Positions 16,380 to 26,358 of a stretch of DNA of 64,000 nucleotides are shown here, piece after piece. How positions within the stretch are numbered: the first letter of the stretch is position 1; each line of letters begins with the position of its first letter. The translations under genes and the position numbers were made by a program. The notes beneath the pieces are model-generated. The model was given only the letters and a program-made list of their open reading frames with translations, did not search any database and was not told the DNA's origin. This stretch comes from Pararhodobacter sp. CCB-MM2 (GTDB taxonomy: Bacteria; Pseudomonadota; Alphaproteobacteria; Rhodobacterales; Rhodobacteraceae). The DNA lies in the NCBI RefSeq assembly GCF_001691415.1, contig NZ_LRRR01000002.1, forward strand, positions 186,001 to 250,000. The letters are read 5' to 3'.

Positions 16380-17642
16380 ATGGGGCGAAGGGATCTCATT
16401 GCGCGCAGCGTCGTGGGCGCGGCGCTTGTGCTGTGCCTTGGCGCCTTGGCAGCGCCCGCGCGCGGCGATGTCCTGCGCATCCTGACCTCTCTGCCCCCGG
16501 CGACGACCGAACCCCTGGTCGAGGCCTTCCGCGCCGAGCATCCGCAGACCGAGGTGCTGGTCCTCAACAAGAACACCATCGCCGCCGTCGAGGAATTGAT
16601 GCGCGGCAATGCGCGGGCCTTTGACATCTTCTGGGCCTCCTCGCCCGAGGCCTTCGAGATCCTTGATCGCGACGGACGTTTCGCCGGGGGAGGGGCCTGC
16701 ACGGCGGCGGGCGAGGCGGGCTATGCGCCCTTCGCCATCTCCTCGATCGGGTGGACAAGCCGGCGCGATTCCACGCTTTCAGTGCCGCAGCAATGGGACG
16801 ACCTGCTGGCCACGACCTATGAAGGGCAGATCGGCATGGCGCCTCCGTCGCGGTCGGGCACCTCGCATATGCTGGTCGAGCGTTTCTTGCAGGTGCGCGG
16901 CTGGAACGACGGCTGGGGCTTTCTGCTGGGACTGGCGCGCAACCTCTCGACCGTCACGTCGCGCAGCTTTGCGGTCACGGATGGCGTGCGCAGCGGGCGG
17001 TTCGGGCTGGGGCTGACCATCGACTTCCTTGCCGGCTCGTCGCAGCCCGAGTTGGTGTTCCACTACGGCACCCCGGCGGTGCTGTTCCCGGCACAGATCG
17101 GCGTGCTGTCCGGCGCGGGAGCACCCGATCGGGGCTGCGCCTTCCTGACGCTGGTCACGGGCGACGCGGGGCAGCGGCTGCTCTTGGAGCCAGGCATCGG
17201 GCGCATCCCGGCCTCGGCCCCAATCCGCGACGAAGCCGGAGACCTGATCCCGGCCGAGATCACCACCGCCCTGCGCTCGCGCTGGCTGCACTACAATGCC
17301 GGGCTGGCCTCGGACCGGTTCTGGGCCGTCAACGTGCTGTTCGATCTCGCCATCACCAATCGGTTGGATGAACGGCGGGCGCTCTGGGCGCGGCTGGATG
17401 CCTTGCGGGGCCGGGCGGGCGAGCATGATCTCGAACTGGTGGCGCGACAGCTGCTGCGCCTGCCGGTCAGCGAAAGCGAGGTGCTGAACCTTGACCGCAG
17501 TCCCGCCGTCAGCCGCGTCATGGAGCTGACCGACCTGCCCGTGGCGCAGCGCGCGCTGATCCGCAATTGGGAGGACCGCATCATTGGCCAGTTGGCGGCG
17601 ATCGACGGGGCCTTGGCCGCGATGGAGGAACGTCAGCCATGA
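16380..17642 (+). CDS. Periplasmic binding protein of sensing type (PgtC-like)
   Basis: A 420-residue secreted protein with signal peptide ([18 protein letters not shown], cleavage near ARG-D at about residue 29) and an iron/phosphate-type periplasmic binding fold ([66 protein letters not shown]). It is clearly related to the transporter binding protein at 20996. It overlaps the histidine kinase gene by ATGA, and the kinase and response regulator follow, as in PgtC-PgtB-PgtA, which senses phosphoglycerate in enterics. It probably presents ligand to the kinase rather than to the importer. The ligand here is unproven. Confidence 0.8.
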   Translation: MGRRDLIARSVVGAALVLCLGALAAPARGDVLRILTSLPPATTEPLVEAFRAEHPQTEVLVLNKNTIAAVEELMRGNARAFDIFWASSPEAFEILDRDGRFAGGGACTAAGEAGYAPFAISSIGWTSRRDSTLSVPQQWDDLLATTYEGQIGMAPPSRSGTSHMLVERFLQVRGWNDGWGFLLGLARNLSTVTSRSFAVTDGVRSGRFGLGLTIDFLAGSSQPELVFHYGTPAVLFPAQIGVLSGAGAPDRGCAFLTLVTGDAGQRLLLEPGIGRIPASAPIRDEAGDLIPAEITTALRSRWLHYNAGLASDRFWAVNVLFDLAITNRLDERRALWARLDALRGRAGEHDLELVARQLLRLPVSESEVLNLDRSPAVSRVMELTDLPVAQRALIRNWEDRIIGQLAAIDGALAAMEERQP

Positions 17643-19615
17643 AGAGCGTGCTGAAGCCCCGGCGCAGCGTCTGGCGGCGCCTTCTGTTGCTGGTCGGCGT
17701 GATCGTGCTGCTGCTCTGGGCAAACCTCGCCGTGGCGATCTTTCTGTTGTGGGAGGCACAGCGCAATTACCGGGGCATGGTCGATAACGAAGTGCCAAGA
17801 CTGGTGCTGGTGGGCGAGCTGTCGCGGCATTCGGCGGACCTCGCCACGCTGGCGACCTCGGTCCTGTCGGGGCAGACCGGCGAGGACGCCTTCGTGGCCG
17901 AGACCCGCACCATCGGCGCAGCCATCCGTGACAGCCTGGGCGCCGGGCGCGCCGTCGGGGCTGAGGCCGTTGATCCCATCGCCGACGGCGCGTTGGGCCG
18001 CAGCCTGCGCGAAGCGGTGGCCGCGGCCGAGGCACAGCTGGACCTTTCGGGGCAGATCAACGCGCAGATCGAGGCCCTGCGCTGGCTTAACGTCGACATT
18101 CAGGACGAGGTCGAGCCGGTGCTGCGCGATTTCGACTACAACATCGCCTCGCGCATGTTGGAACTCTGGCAATCCGACGATGCCGCCGAACGCGCGACGC
18201 TGGCCACGATCATCGGGGACGAGCGTGCGCGACGCGACATCTTCGCCGAGATCGGTTCGGACGCCGCGACGGCGATGACTCTGGTGGTGCAGGTCGCGGT
18301 CGCCGACGATGCGGAGCGCATCTCGCAACTGGCGACCCTTTTGCACGATTTCCGCGCCCGGCTGAACGAGCGGTTGCTGGCCCTTCCCGATGCGCCGGAA
18401 TTGGTCACGTTGCGGCAATCCATCGACCGGCTGTTCGTGCTGTTTGATGGCGAGGGGTCGCTGCTCGACCATCGTTTGCGCTGGATCGCGGCGCGGGACG
18501 ATGCCTATGCCGCGATCACCGCCACGCTGGACGAGATCGACGCGCTGCAGGCACGGTTGGGCGATTTGTCCAACACCGAACGCGAGGCGGTGCTGACCCG
18601 GATCGAGGCCTCGGCCCACCGGATCACCACGACGACGATCTGGCTGGTCGCGGTGACGGCGCTGGTGGTGGGGCTGGGCGCGCTGGGGGTCGACAGGCTG
18701 ATCCGCACGCGGATCGTGGTGCCGCTGCGCTCGCTCACCGATCGGCTGATGGCCACCGCCGAGGCCCAGGCCGGCCCGCAGGACGGGGACGATCTGGAGC
18801 GGCTGTCCTTCGCGGTCGGAGAATTCCAGCGCGCGATTCAGGCGCGCGACACCGCCATCGAGGATCTGCGCCGCACACAGGATGAACTGGTTCAGGCCGG
18901 CAAGATGGCGGCGCTGGGGGCGCTGTCGGCGGGGATCAGCCACGAGATCAACCAGCCGCTCGGTGCGATGAGCTACCGGATGAGCCTGTTGTCCGATGCG
19001 GCGCGCACCGGCGATCTGGCCGAAGTCACGCGGCAGGCGGATCTGGTAACGGCCCTTTCCGAGCGAATCCAGCGCATCGTCCAGCATCTGCGCCGCTTCG
19101 CCCGCCGTGGCCGGTTCGAGCGCGCGACTTTGCAACTGGACGAGGTGGTCGGCCATGCGGTGGCTCTGCTGGAGCCGCGCCTGCGCGAGGCGGGGATCGT
19201 GCTGGAGACCGATCTCTCCCTGCCCGGGGCACGGGTCACGGGCGACCCGATCCTAACCGAGCAGGTCGTGCTGAACATCCTGACCAATGCCATCGACGCG
19301 GTGGTCGATCTTGGCCCCGACGTCCCCTCTGCTCGTCGCCGGATCGAAGTCTCGGCGCAGGACGAGGGGGCGTTCTGGGATCTCGTCGTGCGCGATACCG
19401 GCATCGGGTTGGGCGATCTGGACCCCGAGGCGGCGCTGATGCCCTTCGTCTCGACCAAGCAGGCCGGACGCGGCATGGGGTTGGGCCTGTCGATTTCCTA
19501 CAACATCGCGCGGGACATGGGGGGCGATCTGTCTCTGGCGCCGCGAGAGGGGGTTCCAGGGGCCGAGGCGCGCCTGCGCCTGCCCCGACAGAAGGACGGA
19601 GAGAGCCATGCCTAA
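17639..19615 (+). CDS. Sensor histidine kinase (PgtB-like)
   Basis: A 658-residue inner-membrane kinase. Membrane segments lie at about residues 15-38 and 328-352 with a large periplasmic helical domain between them. A HAMP-like linker, a HisKA box with H435 in [14 protein letters not shown], and an HATPase domain ([27 protein letters not shown]) follow. The real start is ATG at 17639, overlapping the stop of the upstream binding-protein gene; an in-frame codon at 17567 lies within that gene. The large periplasmic region would contact the PgtC-like protein. It overlaps the response regulator gene by 8 bases. Confidence 0.9.
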   Translation: MKSVLKPRRSVWRRLLLLVGVIVLLLWANLAVAIFLLWEAQRNYRGMVDNEVPRLVLVGELSRHSADLATLATSVLSGQTGEDAFVAETRTIGAAIRDSLGAGRAVGAEAVDPIADGALGRSLREAVAAAEAQLDLSGQINAQIEALRWLNVDIQDEVEPVLRDFDYNIASRMLELWQSDDAAERATLATIIGDERARRDIFAEIGSDAATAMTLVVQVAVADDAERISQLATLLHDFRARLNERLLALPDAPELVTLRQSIDRLFVLFDGEGSLLDHRLRWIAARDDAYAAITATLDEIDALQARLGDLSNTEREAVLTRIEASAHRITTTTIWLVAVTALVVGLGALGVDRLIRTRIVVPLRSLTDRLMATAEAQAGPQDGDDLERLSFAVGEFQRAIQARDTAIEDLRRTQDELVQAGKMAALGALSAGISHEINQPLGAMSYRMSLLSDAARTGDLAEVTRQADLVTALSERIQRIVQHLRRFARRGRFERATLQLDEVVGHAVALLEPRLREAGIVLETDLSLPGARVTGDPILTEQVVLNILTNAIDAVVDLGPDVPSARRRIEVSAQDEGAFWDLVVRDTGIGLGDLDPEAALMPFVSTKQAGRGMGLGLSISYNIARDMGGDLSLAPREGVPGAEARLRLPRQKDGESHA

Positions 19616-20852
19616 GCAGGTCTATGTCGTTGATGACGATGCCGACTTCCTCGCCGCGATGCTGGAGATGCTGATCAAGGCTGGCTTCGACGCGCAGGGG
19701 TTCGACGGCGGAAAGGCGCTGCTCAACAGCCTCGACCCTGAATTCGAGGGGATCGTGCTGTCCGATCTGCGCATGCCCGGGATGAGCGGTCAGGAGTTGC
19801 TGACGGAGATCCGCAAAGCCGCGCCCGCCGTGCCGGTGATCCTGATCACTGGCCATGGCGATATCCCGGCAGCCGTGGCGGCGACACGCGGCGGAGCCTT
19901 CGACTTCCTGGAAAAACCCACCCCGCCCGAGGTTCTGACGGCGACCGTGAAACGCGCGCTGGATGCGCGGGCGCTGGTGCTGGAGAACCGTCGCCTGCGC
20001 GCCCGGATCGCGCGTGGCACCGATATCCGTGCGCGCATCCTTGGCCGGTCCGAGCCGGTGAAGGCGCTGCGCCGCGAGGTGGTGGCGGTGGCCGATACCG
20101 CGATTGACGTGTTGCTGGTCGGCGAACCCGGAACCGAGCGCGAGAGCATTGCCCGCGTCATCCATGATTTCGCCGGGACCAAGGGCGATTTCGTGACGAT
20201 CAGCGGCGCTGCTCTCACCGAAGCGAACTTCGAGGACACGATGCATGGTGGCGGCGATCGGGCCGGGGTGCTGGCGCTGGCCGCCGAGGGGACGTTGTTC
20301 ATCGACCGATTGGCCTCGATCCGGGAGCCGCTGCAATCGCGCCTGCTGACGCTGCTGACCGGCCGTTCAGGCGTCGGGCGTTGCCGGATCATCGCCTCCG
20401 CCAGCCCGGGCGAAGCGGCAGAGGATCTGCGCGACATTCTCCTGCGGCTGAATCTGGCCGAGATCGCGGTGCCGCCGCTGCGCGAGCGGGACGAGGACTT
20501 CTACTTCCTGTTCGAGCATTTCGTCCGGGATTCGGTCGCGCGGCATAACCGGCCCTTCCCCGTGGTGCCGGCCACCGATCTGCGCCAGCTGCGAGCGCAT
20601 GACTGGCCGGGGAACCTGCGCGAGTTGAAAAGCGTGGTCGAGCGCATGGTGATCGGTCTCAGCGTCTCGCTGCGCGACCGGCCGCCCCCGCCCGACGAGG
20701 CGCAGGATTACGACACCGCGATGCGCCTGTTCGAGACGGAGCTTTTGCTGAATGCCCTGCGCCGCGCGGGCGGGCGGAAGGCCGAAGCCGCCGAATCCCT
20801 AGGCATCCCGCGCAAGCGCCTGTACCTGCGGATGAAGGCCTGCGGATTGTGA
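19608..20852 (+). CDS. NtrC-like response regulator with a degenerate AAA+ domain (PgtA-like)
   Basis: A 414-residue regulator. Residues about 1-120 are a receiver with acidic VVDDDAD and the phosphoacceptor D53 in [11 protein letters not shown]. Residues about 140-330 correspond to the sigma-54 activator AAA+ domain but are worn: the Walker A site reads GEPGTERE instead of GESGTGKE, without the lysine, and the GAFTGA loop that touches sigma-54 is missing. Residues about 365-414 are a Fis-type helix-turn-helix ([17 protein letters not shown]). It probably binds DNA and acts on a housekeeping sigma factor. Likely targets are the GTCA-N4-TGAC palindromes at 16266 and 20857. Confidence 0.88.
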   Translation: MPKQVYVVDDDADFLAAMLEMLIKAGFDAQGFDGGKALLNSLDPEFEGIVLSDLRMPGMSGQELLTEIRKAAPAVPVILITGHGDIPAAVAATRGGAFDFLEKPTPPEVLTATVKRALDARALVLENRRLRARIARGTDIRARILGRSEPVKALRREVVAVADTAIDVLLVGEPGTERESIARVIHDFAGTKGDFVTISGAALTEANFEDTMHGGGDRAGVLALAAEGTLFIDRLASIREPLQSRLLTLLTGRSGVGRCRIIASASPGEAAEDLRDILLRLNLAEIAVPPLRERDEDFYFLFEHFVRDSVARHNRPFPVVPATDLRQLRAHDWPGNLRELKSVVERMVIGLSVSLRDRPPPPDEAQDYDTAMRLFETELLLNALRRAGGRKAEAAESLGIPRKRLYLRMKACGL

Positions 20853-20856
20853 ATGC

Positions 20857-20895
20857 GGGTCAGAAGTGACCCGTTCCGCGTGTCACTTCTGACCC
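20857..20895. promoter_or_regulatory. Paired palindromes before the ABC importer operon
   Basis: GGGTCAGAAGTGACCC (20857-20872) and GTGTCACTTCTGACCC (20880-20895) share the core GTCA-N4-TGAC with the site before the pgtC-like gene and are also inverted copies of one another. They start 4 bases after the response regulator stop codon and about 100 bases before the 20996 start, in a good place for activation of the transporter by the response regulator. Without a T-run a terminator role is less likely. Confidence 0.68.
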
Positions 20896-20995
20896 AATCA
20901 GGCGGATATTTGCCAGTAATTTTAATAGTTTGCGCAAAATTTCGTCATGTCCTACCGATGCTGACCGCCACGTGCGTCGCAAATGGGAGGAGACC

Positions 20996-22324
20996 ATGCG
21001 CAACACCTTGAAGGGAACGGCCGCCGCGCTCGTTCTTGCATCTACCTCGACCGCTGCCTGGGCCGAAGGCTCGGTGGTTGTCGTGACGTCGTTCCCCGAC
21101 GACATGACCTCGGTCATCGAAGCCGCTTTCGAAGCCGCCCACCCGGAATACGACCTCGAGATCCTGAACCGCAGCACCTCGTCGGGCGTGCGCTATATTC
21201 AGGAGATCGCCAGCAACAACACCGCCGACGTGTTCTGGGCCTCGGCCCCGGATGCCTTCGAGGTGCTGAAGTCCAATCACCTGCTGGCCCATGCCGGCAT
21301 CTCGACCGAAGGCATCCCGGACATGATCGGGGCCTATCCGGTGAATGATCCGGACGGCTTCTATTACGGTTTCGCCGCGTCCGGCTACGGGATCATGTGG
21401 AACACCCGCTACATGGACGCGAACGGGCTGGAGCCGGCTCGCGAATGGTCCGATCTGGCGCGGCCCGAATACTTCGGCCATGTCGGCATGTCCGCGCCGT
21501 CGCGCTCGGGCACCACGCACCTGACCGTCGAGACCGTGCTGCAAGGCGAAGGCTGGGAACAGGGCTGGGCCGAGTGGAAATGGATCGCCGGCAACTTTGC
21601 CAGCGTGACCGAGCGCTCGTTCGGCGTGCCGGACGGGGTGAACACCGGCAACTTCGGGCTGGGGATCGTCATCGACTTCTTCGGCTTCTCGTCGCGCGCC
21701 TCGGGCTTCCCGGTCGATTTTGCCTATCCGACGGTGACCGCGCTGGTGCCGGCCAATGTCGGTGTCGTCGAGAACGCGCCGAACCCGGACGGGGCCCGTG
21801 CCTTCGTCGAATTCCTGCTCTCGCCCGCCGGTCAGGAAACCTTGTTCGACCCGGCGATCATGCGTCTGCCGGTGAACCCCGCCGCCTACGAGGCCGCGCC
21901 GGAAGGCCTGCCGAACCCGTTCGAGGACACCTCGATCGGCGCGGAAGTCCTGTTCGACGTCGATACCTCGGGCGCGCGGTATTACGTGGTCAGCTCGCTG
22001 TTTGACGTGATGATCACCTATCGCCTCGATGATCTGCGGGCCGCCGTGCGCGCCGTGCAGATGGCCGAGGAGCGTCACGCCGATGGCGCGAACGCCGAAG
22101 CGGCCGCGCTGATCGCCGAGGCCCGTGCGCTGATCGAAGCGATGCCGATCACCGAAGAGCAAAGCCTCGATCCGGCGTTCAGCGGCGCCTTCACGGCGAC
22201 CCGCCGTGCCGCCAGCGATCAGGTGGAGCAGCGTCAGGCCGAGCTGGAACAGCAATGGGACGCCTTCGTCGTGCAGAACTACGCCCGCGCTCGTGAGCTG
22301 GCCGAACAGGCCGCGGCGATGTAA
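20996..22324 (+). CDS. ABC transporter periplasmic binding protein (iron/phosphonate-type fold)
   Basis: A 442-residue secreted protein with signal peptide (GTAAALVLASTSTAAWA, cleavage before EG, about residue 25). The body matches the binding protein at 16380 in layout (ADVFWASAPDAFEVL, GMSAPSRSGTTHLTVE, FGLGIVIDFFGFSS). A helical C-terminal extension of about 100 residues follows the usual fold. The ATG at 20996 has GGGAGG upstream. It is the first gene of an import operon with a fused two-domain permease and an ATPase. The ligand is unknown; by analogy with Pgt systems a phosphorylated three-carbon acid, and by fold a phosphonate or metal chelate, are candidates. Confidence 0.88.
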   Translation: MRNTLKGTAAALVLASTSTAAWAEGSVVVVTSFPDDMTSVIEAAFEAAHPEYDLEILNRSTSSGVRYIQEIASNNTADVFWASAPDAFEVLKSNHLLAHAGISTEGIPDMIGAYPVNDPDGFYYGFAASGYGIMWNTRYMDANGLEPAREWSDLARPEYFGHVGMSAPSRSGTTHLTVETVLQGEGWEQGWAEWKWIAGNFASVTERSFGVPDGVNTGNFGLGIVIDFFGFSSRASGFPVDFAYPTVTALVPANVGVVENAPNPDGARAFVEFLLSPAGQETLFDPAIMRLPVNPAAYEAAPEGLPNPFEDTSIGAEVLFDVDTSGARYYVVSSLFDVMITYRLDDLRAAVRAVQMAEERHADGANAEAAALIAEARALIEAMPITEEQSLDPAFSGAFTATRRAASDQVEQRQAELEQQWDAFVVQNYARARELAEQAAAM

Positions 22325-22526
22325 GCGCCCGGGGTTCGCGGGACGCTCCATCGTCCCGCGACAGGCAAGGCGGTCGCCCCTCGATGGCCGCCTTGCCCCA
22401 CCATGATCCCGGCGGCCGGACACGGCGCGGGACATGGCCCTTTTCCCGACCTTCCGACCATCAAGGACAGGGCGCGCCCTGCCGGGCGCGGCTTTGCCTG
22501 CCGCCTTGACCCAACCGGAGCAGACC

Positions 22527-24263
22527 ATGACCAAAGGTCCCCATCCCGCATCGTTCGCGGACCGGCTTCCCGCCTTCCTGTTTCCGCGGCTCAGCCCGAT
22601 CGCGATGGTCGGCCTGTTCATCGCCCTCATCCTGTTCGGCTTCCTGATCTTCCCGGTTCTTCAGGTGATCACCGTCGCCTTTCAGGACCCGGCGAGCGGC
22701 GCGCTGACGCTGAACAATTTCGGCGATTTCTTCGGCTCGGCGCTGTTCCGGCAGAGCTTTTTCAACTCGTTCTACGTCTCGGCCATTTCGGTGGTCGTGG
22801 CGACCGTGATCGCCCTGCCGCTGGCCTATATCACCACGCGGTTCAACTTCTCGGGCTCGATCCTGATCCAGAGCCTTGGCTTCATTCCGCTGATCATGCC
22901 GCCATTCGTGGGCGCCGTGGCGATGCAGCTGATCTTTGGCCGGAACGGGACGATCAACCTGCTACTGCGCGAGCATTTCGGGTTCACCCTGCCCTTCATG
23001 GAGGGGCTGAACGGCGTGATCCTGGTTCAGTCGATCCACTATTTCCCGTTCATCCTGATCAACCTCTCGGCCAGCCTGCGCAACATCGACCGCTCGATGG
23101 AGGAAGCCGCGCAGAACCTCGGCGCGCATGGGTTGCGTCTGTTCCGCCGCATCGTCTTTCCGCTGGCGACGCCCGGCTATATCGCCGGGGCCGCGCTGGT
23201 GTTCATCAAGGTGTTCGACGACCTCGGCACGCCGCTTTTGCTGAACGTCAACAACATGCTGGCGCCGCAGGCCTTCCTGCGCATCACCTCGGTCGGCCTG
23301 AACGATCCGATGGGATACGTGATCTCGGTGATCCTTGTGGCCTTCTCGATCCTGTCGCTCTGGGCCTCGTTCCTGGTGATGCGCGGCAAGGATTACGCCA
23401 CGGTGCAGAAGGGCGGCGGCGGCTTGGCCAAGCGTGACCTCGCGCTGCGCGAAAAGATCCTCGCCTATGGCGTGGTGATCTTCATCCTGCTGATCGTGCT
23501 GTCGCCGCATATCGGCCTGCTGCTTTTGTCCTTCGGCACGATCTGGTCCTTCGCCCCGCTGCCGGACGCCTACACCTTCGACAACTACATCCGCATGTGG
23601 GAGGGCTCGCAGCAATATGTGATGAACACGCTGCTCTATGCGGGTCTTGCAGCGACGCTGGACGTGATCCTCGGCACCGCCATTGCCTATATCGTCCTGC
23701 GCACCGGCATCGCGGGCCGCAAATGGCTGGATTACATGGCGACCGCGGCGCTGGCCGTGCCGGGCGTGGTGCTGGGCATCGGCTATCTGCGGACCTTCCA
23801 GGATGTGGATGTGCCCTTCGTCGGCAAGCCGTTGGCCAGCTGGTGGGTGATCATCGCCATTGCCCTGATGATCCGTCGGCTGCCCTATGCGCTGCGGGCC
23901 TGCATGGCCGCGCTGCAACAGGTCAGCCTCGCGCTGGAGGAAGCGGCCGAGAGCCTCGGCGCCAGCAAGTTCCGCACGATCCGCCGGGTTGTCGTCCCGC
24001 TGATGACGGGCGGAATTCTCGCCGGCTTCGTCACCAGCTTCGCCACCGCCGCTGTCGAGCTGTCGGCGACGATCATGCTGGTCTCGGCCGAACGCGACAG
24101 CCCGCTGGCCTATGGCATCTACCTGTTCATGCAGACGCCCTCGGGACGCGGGGCAGGGGCCGCGCTGGGGGTTCTGGCGGTGGTCATCGTCGCCCTCGGG
24201 ACCGTGCTGTCGCAGATTATCATCGAACGGGACAAGAAACTTCGCACCGCAGGTCGCGACTGA
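22527..24263 (+). CDS. ABC transporter permease, two fused membrane domains
   Basis: A 578-residue inner-membrane protein with two BPD-type permease halves, each with the cytoplasmic EAA loop that docks the ATPase: EEAAQNLGAHGLRLFRRIVFPL in the first half and EEAAESLGASKFRTIRRVVVPL in the second (each split here only for description). About twelve membrane helices are visible. I chose the ATG at 22527 (CGGAG upstream); an in-frame ATG at 22434 would add 31 residues without family character. Fused permeases of this type occur in FbpB-like and 2-aminoethylphosphonate-type importers. It follows the binding-protein gene by about 200 bases and precedes the ATPase by 21. Confidence 0.91.
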   Translation: MTKGPHPASFADRLPAFLFPRLSPIAMVGLFIALILFGFLIFPVLQVITVAFQDPASGALTLNNFGDFFGSALFRQSFFNSFYVSAISVVVATVIALPLAYITTRFNFSGSILIQSLGFIPLIMPPFVGAVAMQLIFGRNGTINLLLREHFGFTLPFMEGLNGVILVQSIHYFPFILINLSASLRNIDRSMEEAAQNLGAHGLRLFRRIVFPLATPGYIAGAALVFIKVFDDLGTPLLLNVNNMLAPQAFLRITSVGLNDPMGYVISVILVAFSILSLWASFLVMRGKDYATVQKGGGGLAKRDLALREKILAYGVVIFILLIVLSPHIGLLLLSFGTIWSFAPLPDAYTFDNYIRMWEGSQQYVMNTLLYAGLAATLDVILGTAIAYIVLRTGIAGRKWLDYMATAALAVPGVVLGIGYLRTFQDVDVPFVGKPLASWWVIIAIALMIRRLPYALRACMAALQQVSLALEEAAESLGASKFRTIRRVVVPLMTGGILAGFVTSFATAAVELSATIMLVSAERDSPLAYGIYLFMQTPSGRGAGAALGVLAVVIVALGTVLSQIIIERDKKLRTAGRD

Positions 24264-24284
24264 CCGCGTGACAGGGAGAACCAC

Positions 24285-25370
24285 ATGACACTTGAACAGA
24301 AAGCCGCCGACATGGCCGGCATCGAGATCCGCGACCTGCACCTGTCCTTCGGCGACACCAAGGTGCTGACCGGCATCAACCTGTCGATCCGACCGGGCGA
24401 GTTCTTCGCCTTCCTCGGCCCGTCGGGCTCGGGCAAGTCGACGCTGCTGCGCGCCATCGCGGGTTTCGGCCCGCAGCCCAAGGGCGAGATCCTGATCGGC
24501 GGTCGCGAGGTGGCGACACTGCCGCCCTGGAAGCGCGATGTCGGCATGGTGTTCCAGTCCTATGCGCTGTGGCCGCATATGTCGGTGCGCGAGAACGTCG
24601 CTTTCGGCCTGCAAGAGCGCAAGGTGCCTGCCAAGGAGATCCGCAGCCGGGTCGACGAGGCACTGGCGCTGGTTGGTCTGTCCCATCTGGCCGACCGCAT
24701 GCCGAACCAGCTCTCGGGCGGGCAGCAGCAGCGGATTGCCTTGGCACGGACCGTGGTGATCCAGCCGAAAGTGCTGCTGCTGGACGAGCCTTTGTCGAAC
24801 CTTGATGCCTCGCTGCGCGTGCAGATGCGGCGCGAATTGCTGGCCCTGCAGCGCAAGCTGGGACTGACGACGATCTTCGTGACCCATGATCAGGAAGAGG
24901 CCAACACCACTGCCGACCGCATGGCGGTCCTGGATGGCGGCGTGATCCAGCAGATCGGCAGCCCGCAAGAGCTGTACGACCGTCCGGTGAACCTGTTCGT
25001 GGCGCGCTTCCTCGGCACTGCGAACATCCTCGAAGGGCAGGTCGAGATTGGCAGCGACGGCGCGCTGTTCCGCACGGCGACCGGTGATGTGCTTCACCTT
25101 CCGGCCGAAGGCACGGCGGGGCCGTCGAACATCGTGCTCAGGCCGCAGAACATCCGTATCGAGCAGGTCAGCGCGCCCGACACGCTTCAGGGCGAGATCT
25201 TGCACCGCGAGTTCCTTGGCAGCCAGGTGCGGTACCTCGTCCGTGCAGCAGGGACCGAGATCGTCGTCGATCAAAGCCATCGCGCCGGCGAGGTCTGGCT
25301 GGATCCGGGCACCGGCGTCCATCTGGCCGCGAATACCCGGGATGCCGTTCTGATCCCGCGGGGGGCCTGA
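24285..25370 (+). CDS. ABC transporter ATP-binding protein (PotA/FbpC type)
   Basis: A 361-residue cytoplasmic ATPase that powers the preceding permease. Walker A (GPSGSGKST, about residues 45-53), the signature LSGGQQQRIALA, Walker B (VLLLDEPLSNLD) and the switch histidine in TIFVTHDQEEA are intact. Residues about 250-360 form the TOBE-type C-terminal beta domain (VLRPQNIRIEQV). It overlaps nothing but is followed after 4 bases by the histidine phosphatase gene. All parts of the importer are intact, so the system looks functional. Confidence 0.93.
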   Translation: MTLEQKAADMAGIEIRDLHLSFGDTKVLTGINLSIRPGEFFAFLGPSGSGKSTLLRAIAGFGPQPKGEILIGGREVATLPPWKRDVGMVFQSYALWPHMSVRENVAFGLQERKVPAKEIRSRVDEALALVGLSHLADRMPNQLSGGQQQRIALARTVVIQPKVLLLDEPLSNLDASLRVQMRRELLALQRKLGLTTIFVTHDQEEANTTADRMAVLDGGVIQQIGSPQELYDRPVNLFVARFLGTANILEGQVEIGSDGALFRTATGDVLHLPAEGTAGPSNIVLRPQNIRIEQVSAPDTLQGEILHREFLGSQVRYLVRAAGTEIVVDQSHRAGEVWLDPGTGVHLAANTRDAVLIPRGA

Positions 25371-25374
25371 TCCC

Positions 25375-25953
25375 ATGACGCAGGCTCCGACGCTGTTTCT
25401 GCTGCGCCATGGCGAGACGGAATGGAACCATAGCGGCCGCATTCAGGGCAGTCTGGATTCGCCGCTGACCGCGAAGGGTCGGCAGCAGGCGCTGGCGATG
25501 CGCACGATCCTGGATCGGCTCGGCGAGGAGGTGGCGTCGCTGCCGGTCTTTGTCAGCCCGCTTGAGCGTGTGCGCGTCACGGCCAGCCTCGCCGTCCCGA
25601 ACCGGCCGCACCAGATCGAGCCGCGGCTGAGCGAGATCGCCTGCGGTGATTGGGAAGGCCTCACCCCCGTCGAGCGCCAGGCCGGTTGGCCTGACCTTGC
25701 CGCGCGCTGTCACAGTGATCTGGACCTTTATGACCTTGCGCCGGGGGGCGAGGGGCTGGCCGGCGTTCAGCGCCGGGTTGAGGATTTTCTGGCCGGTCTT
25801 GAGGGGCCGACGATCATCGTGGCCCACAAGGTCGTCCTGATCGTCATGCGAGGCTTGTTGCAGGGCCTGACACCCGCGGAATGGCATCGGCTTGAGGCCC
25901 CGCAAGGGGTCGTGATCCGTGTTGCCGATGGGGTGGAGCACGTGCTGAGCTGA
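25375..25953 (+). CDS. Histidine phosphatase (phosphoglycerate-mutase-like)
   Basis: A 192-residue member of the branch-1 histidine phosphatase family. The phosphate-accepting histidine is in LLRHGETEWN (about residues 9-18) and the second catalytic histidine in IIVAHKVVLIVMRG. Arg and Glu of the pocket (PLERVRVTA, LSEIACGDWEG) are visible. No signal peptide, so it acts in the cytoplasm. The start lies 4 bases after the ATPase stop, so it is translated with the importer and could dephosphorylate an imported phosphorylated substrate; that is inference. A strong terminator follows. Confidence 0.87.
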   Translation: MTQAPTLFLLRHGETEWNHSGRIQGSLDSPLTAKGRQQALAMRTILDRLGEEVASLPVFVSPLERVRVTASLAVPNRPHQIEPRLSEIACGDWEGLTPVERQAGWPDLAARCHSDLDLYDLAPGGEGLAGVQRRVEDFLAGLEGPTIIVAHKVVLIVMRGLLQGLTPAEWHRLEAPQGVVIRVADGVEHVLS

Positions 25954-25974
25954 GGCGCGATACATTCCACAGGA

Positions 25975-25999
25975 CCCCGGCCTCGTGTCGGGGTTTTTT
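25975..25999 (+). terminator. Intrinsic terminator after the importer operon
   Basis: CCCCG and CGGGG pair around a nine-base loop and are followed directly by six T residues, 22 bases after the phosphatase stop. Confidence 0.9.
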
Positions 26000-26358
26000 C
26001 ATGGGATTGCCCGCCTCAACCCGCGTCGCGGGAGCCGGGAATCGGCGCAAGTGGCCTGATGATTCTGCAGGATTTGGCCAGTTGTCGGCCGGAAGTGGTT
26101 CTTTCCTGAGGGGAAGAAAATTCTACTGGATGCCATCATCGCGATGATTTTGCAGAAAAATATCACTGCCAAGAAACTTCTTTGAAAAGGGCCAATTCTC
26201 GGACATTCTTTTCCAGTGCCCAGGATGACCGCAACCGGTCTGAATTGGTACTCAGCCCGATCGGTGGCAGGCGCCTCTCGACGTTTGTCCTTAAGCCGCT
26301 CTCAAAGCCGCAAAGAAAAGCTGGCGGGCTCTTGCAGGGACAGAAGAGGGAGGAACTG
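26000..26358. other. Intergenic region before the second Amt gene
   Basis: About 360 bases with no gene. AT-rich stretches (26110-26180) mark a probable promoter. It contains TTTCCTGAGGGGAAG at 26104-26118 and a half-match to the TTGGTCTG motif (CCGGTCTGAATTGG at about 26236-26249). An in-frame extension of the following gene to 26182 is possible but reads as non-protein. Confidence 0.5.
26104..26118. promoter_or_regulatory. TTTCC-N5-GGAAG element before the second Amt gene
   Basis: TTTCCTGAGGGGAAG matches elements before dmmD (48863) and sgaA (40277) in arms and spacer length. It lies about 240 bases before the start codon. A regulatory role is inferred from recurrence alone. Confidence 0.42.

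Noticed and set aside
20857..20895. A terminator after the response regulator gene
   Set aside because: The inverted pair could fold, but there is no T-run, and the same core recurs upstream of 16380, so an operator reading is stronger.
22962..25442. An 826-codon frame on the minus strand
   Set aside because: It is antisense to the permease and ATPase genes, which have full family motifs. Its translation is rich in His, Arg, Gln and Gly without any domain, as expected for a GC-rich shadow frame.
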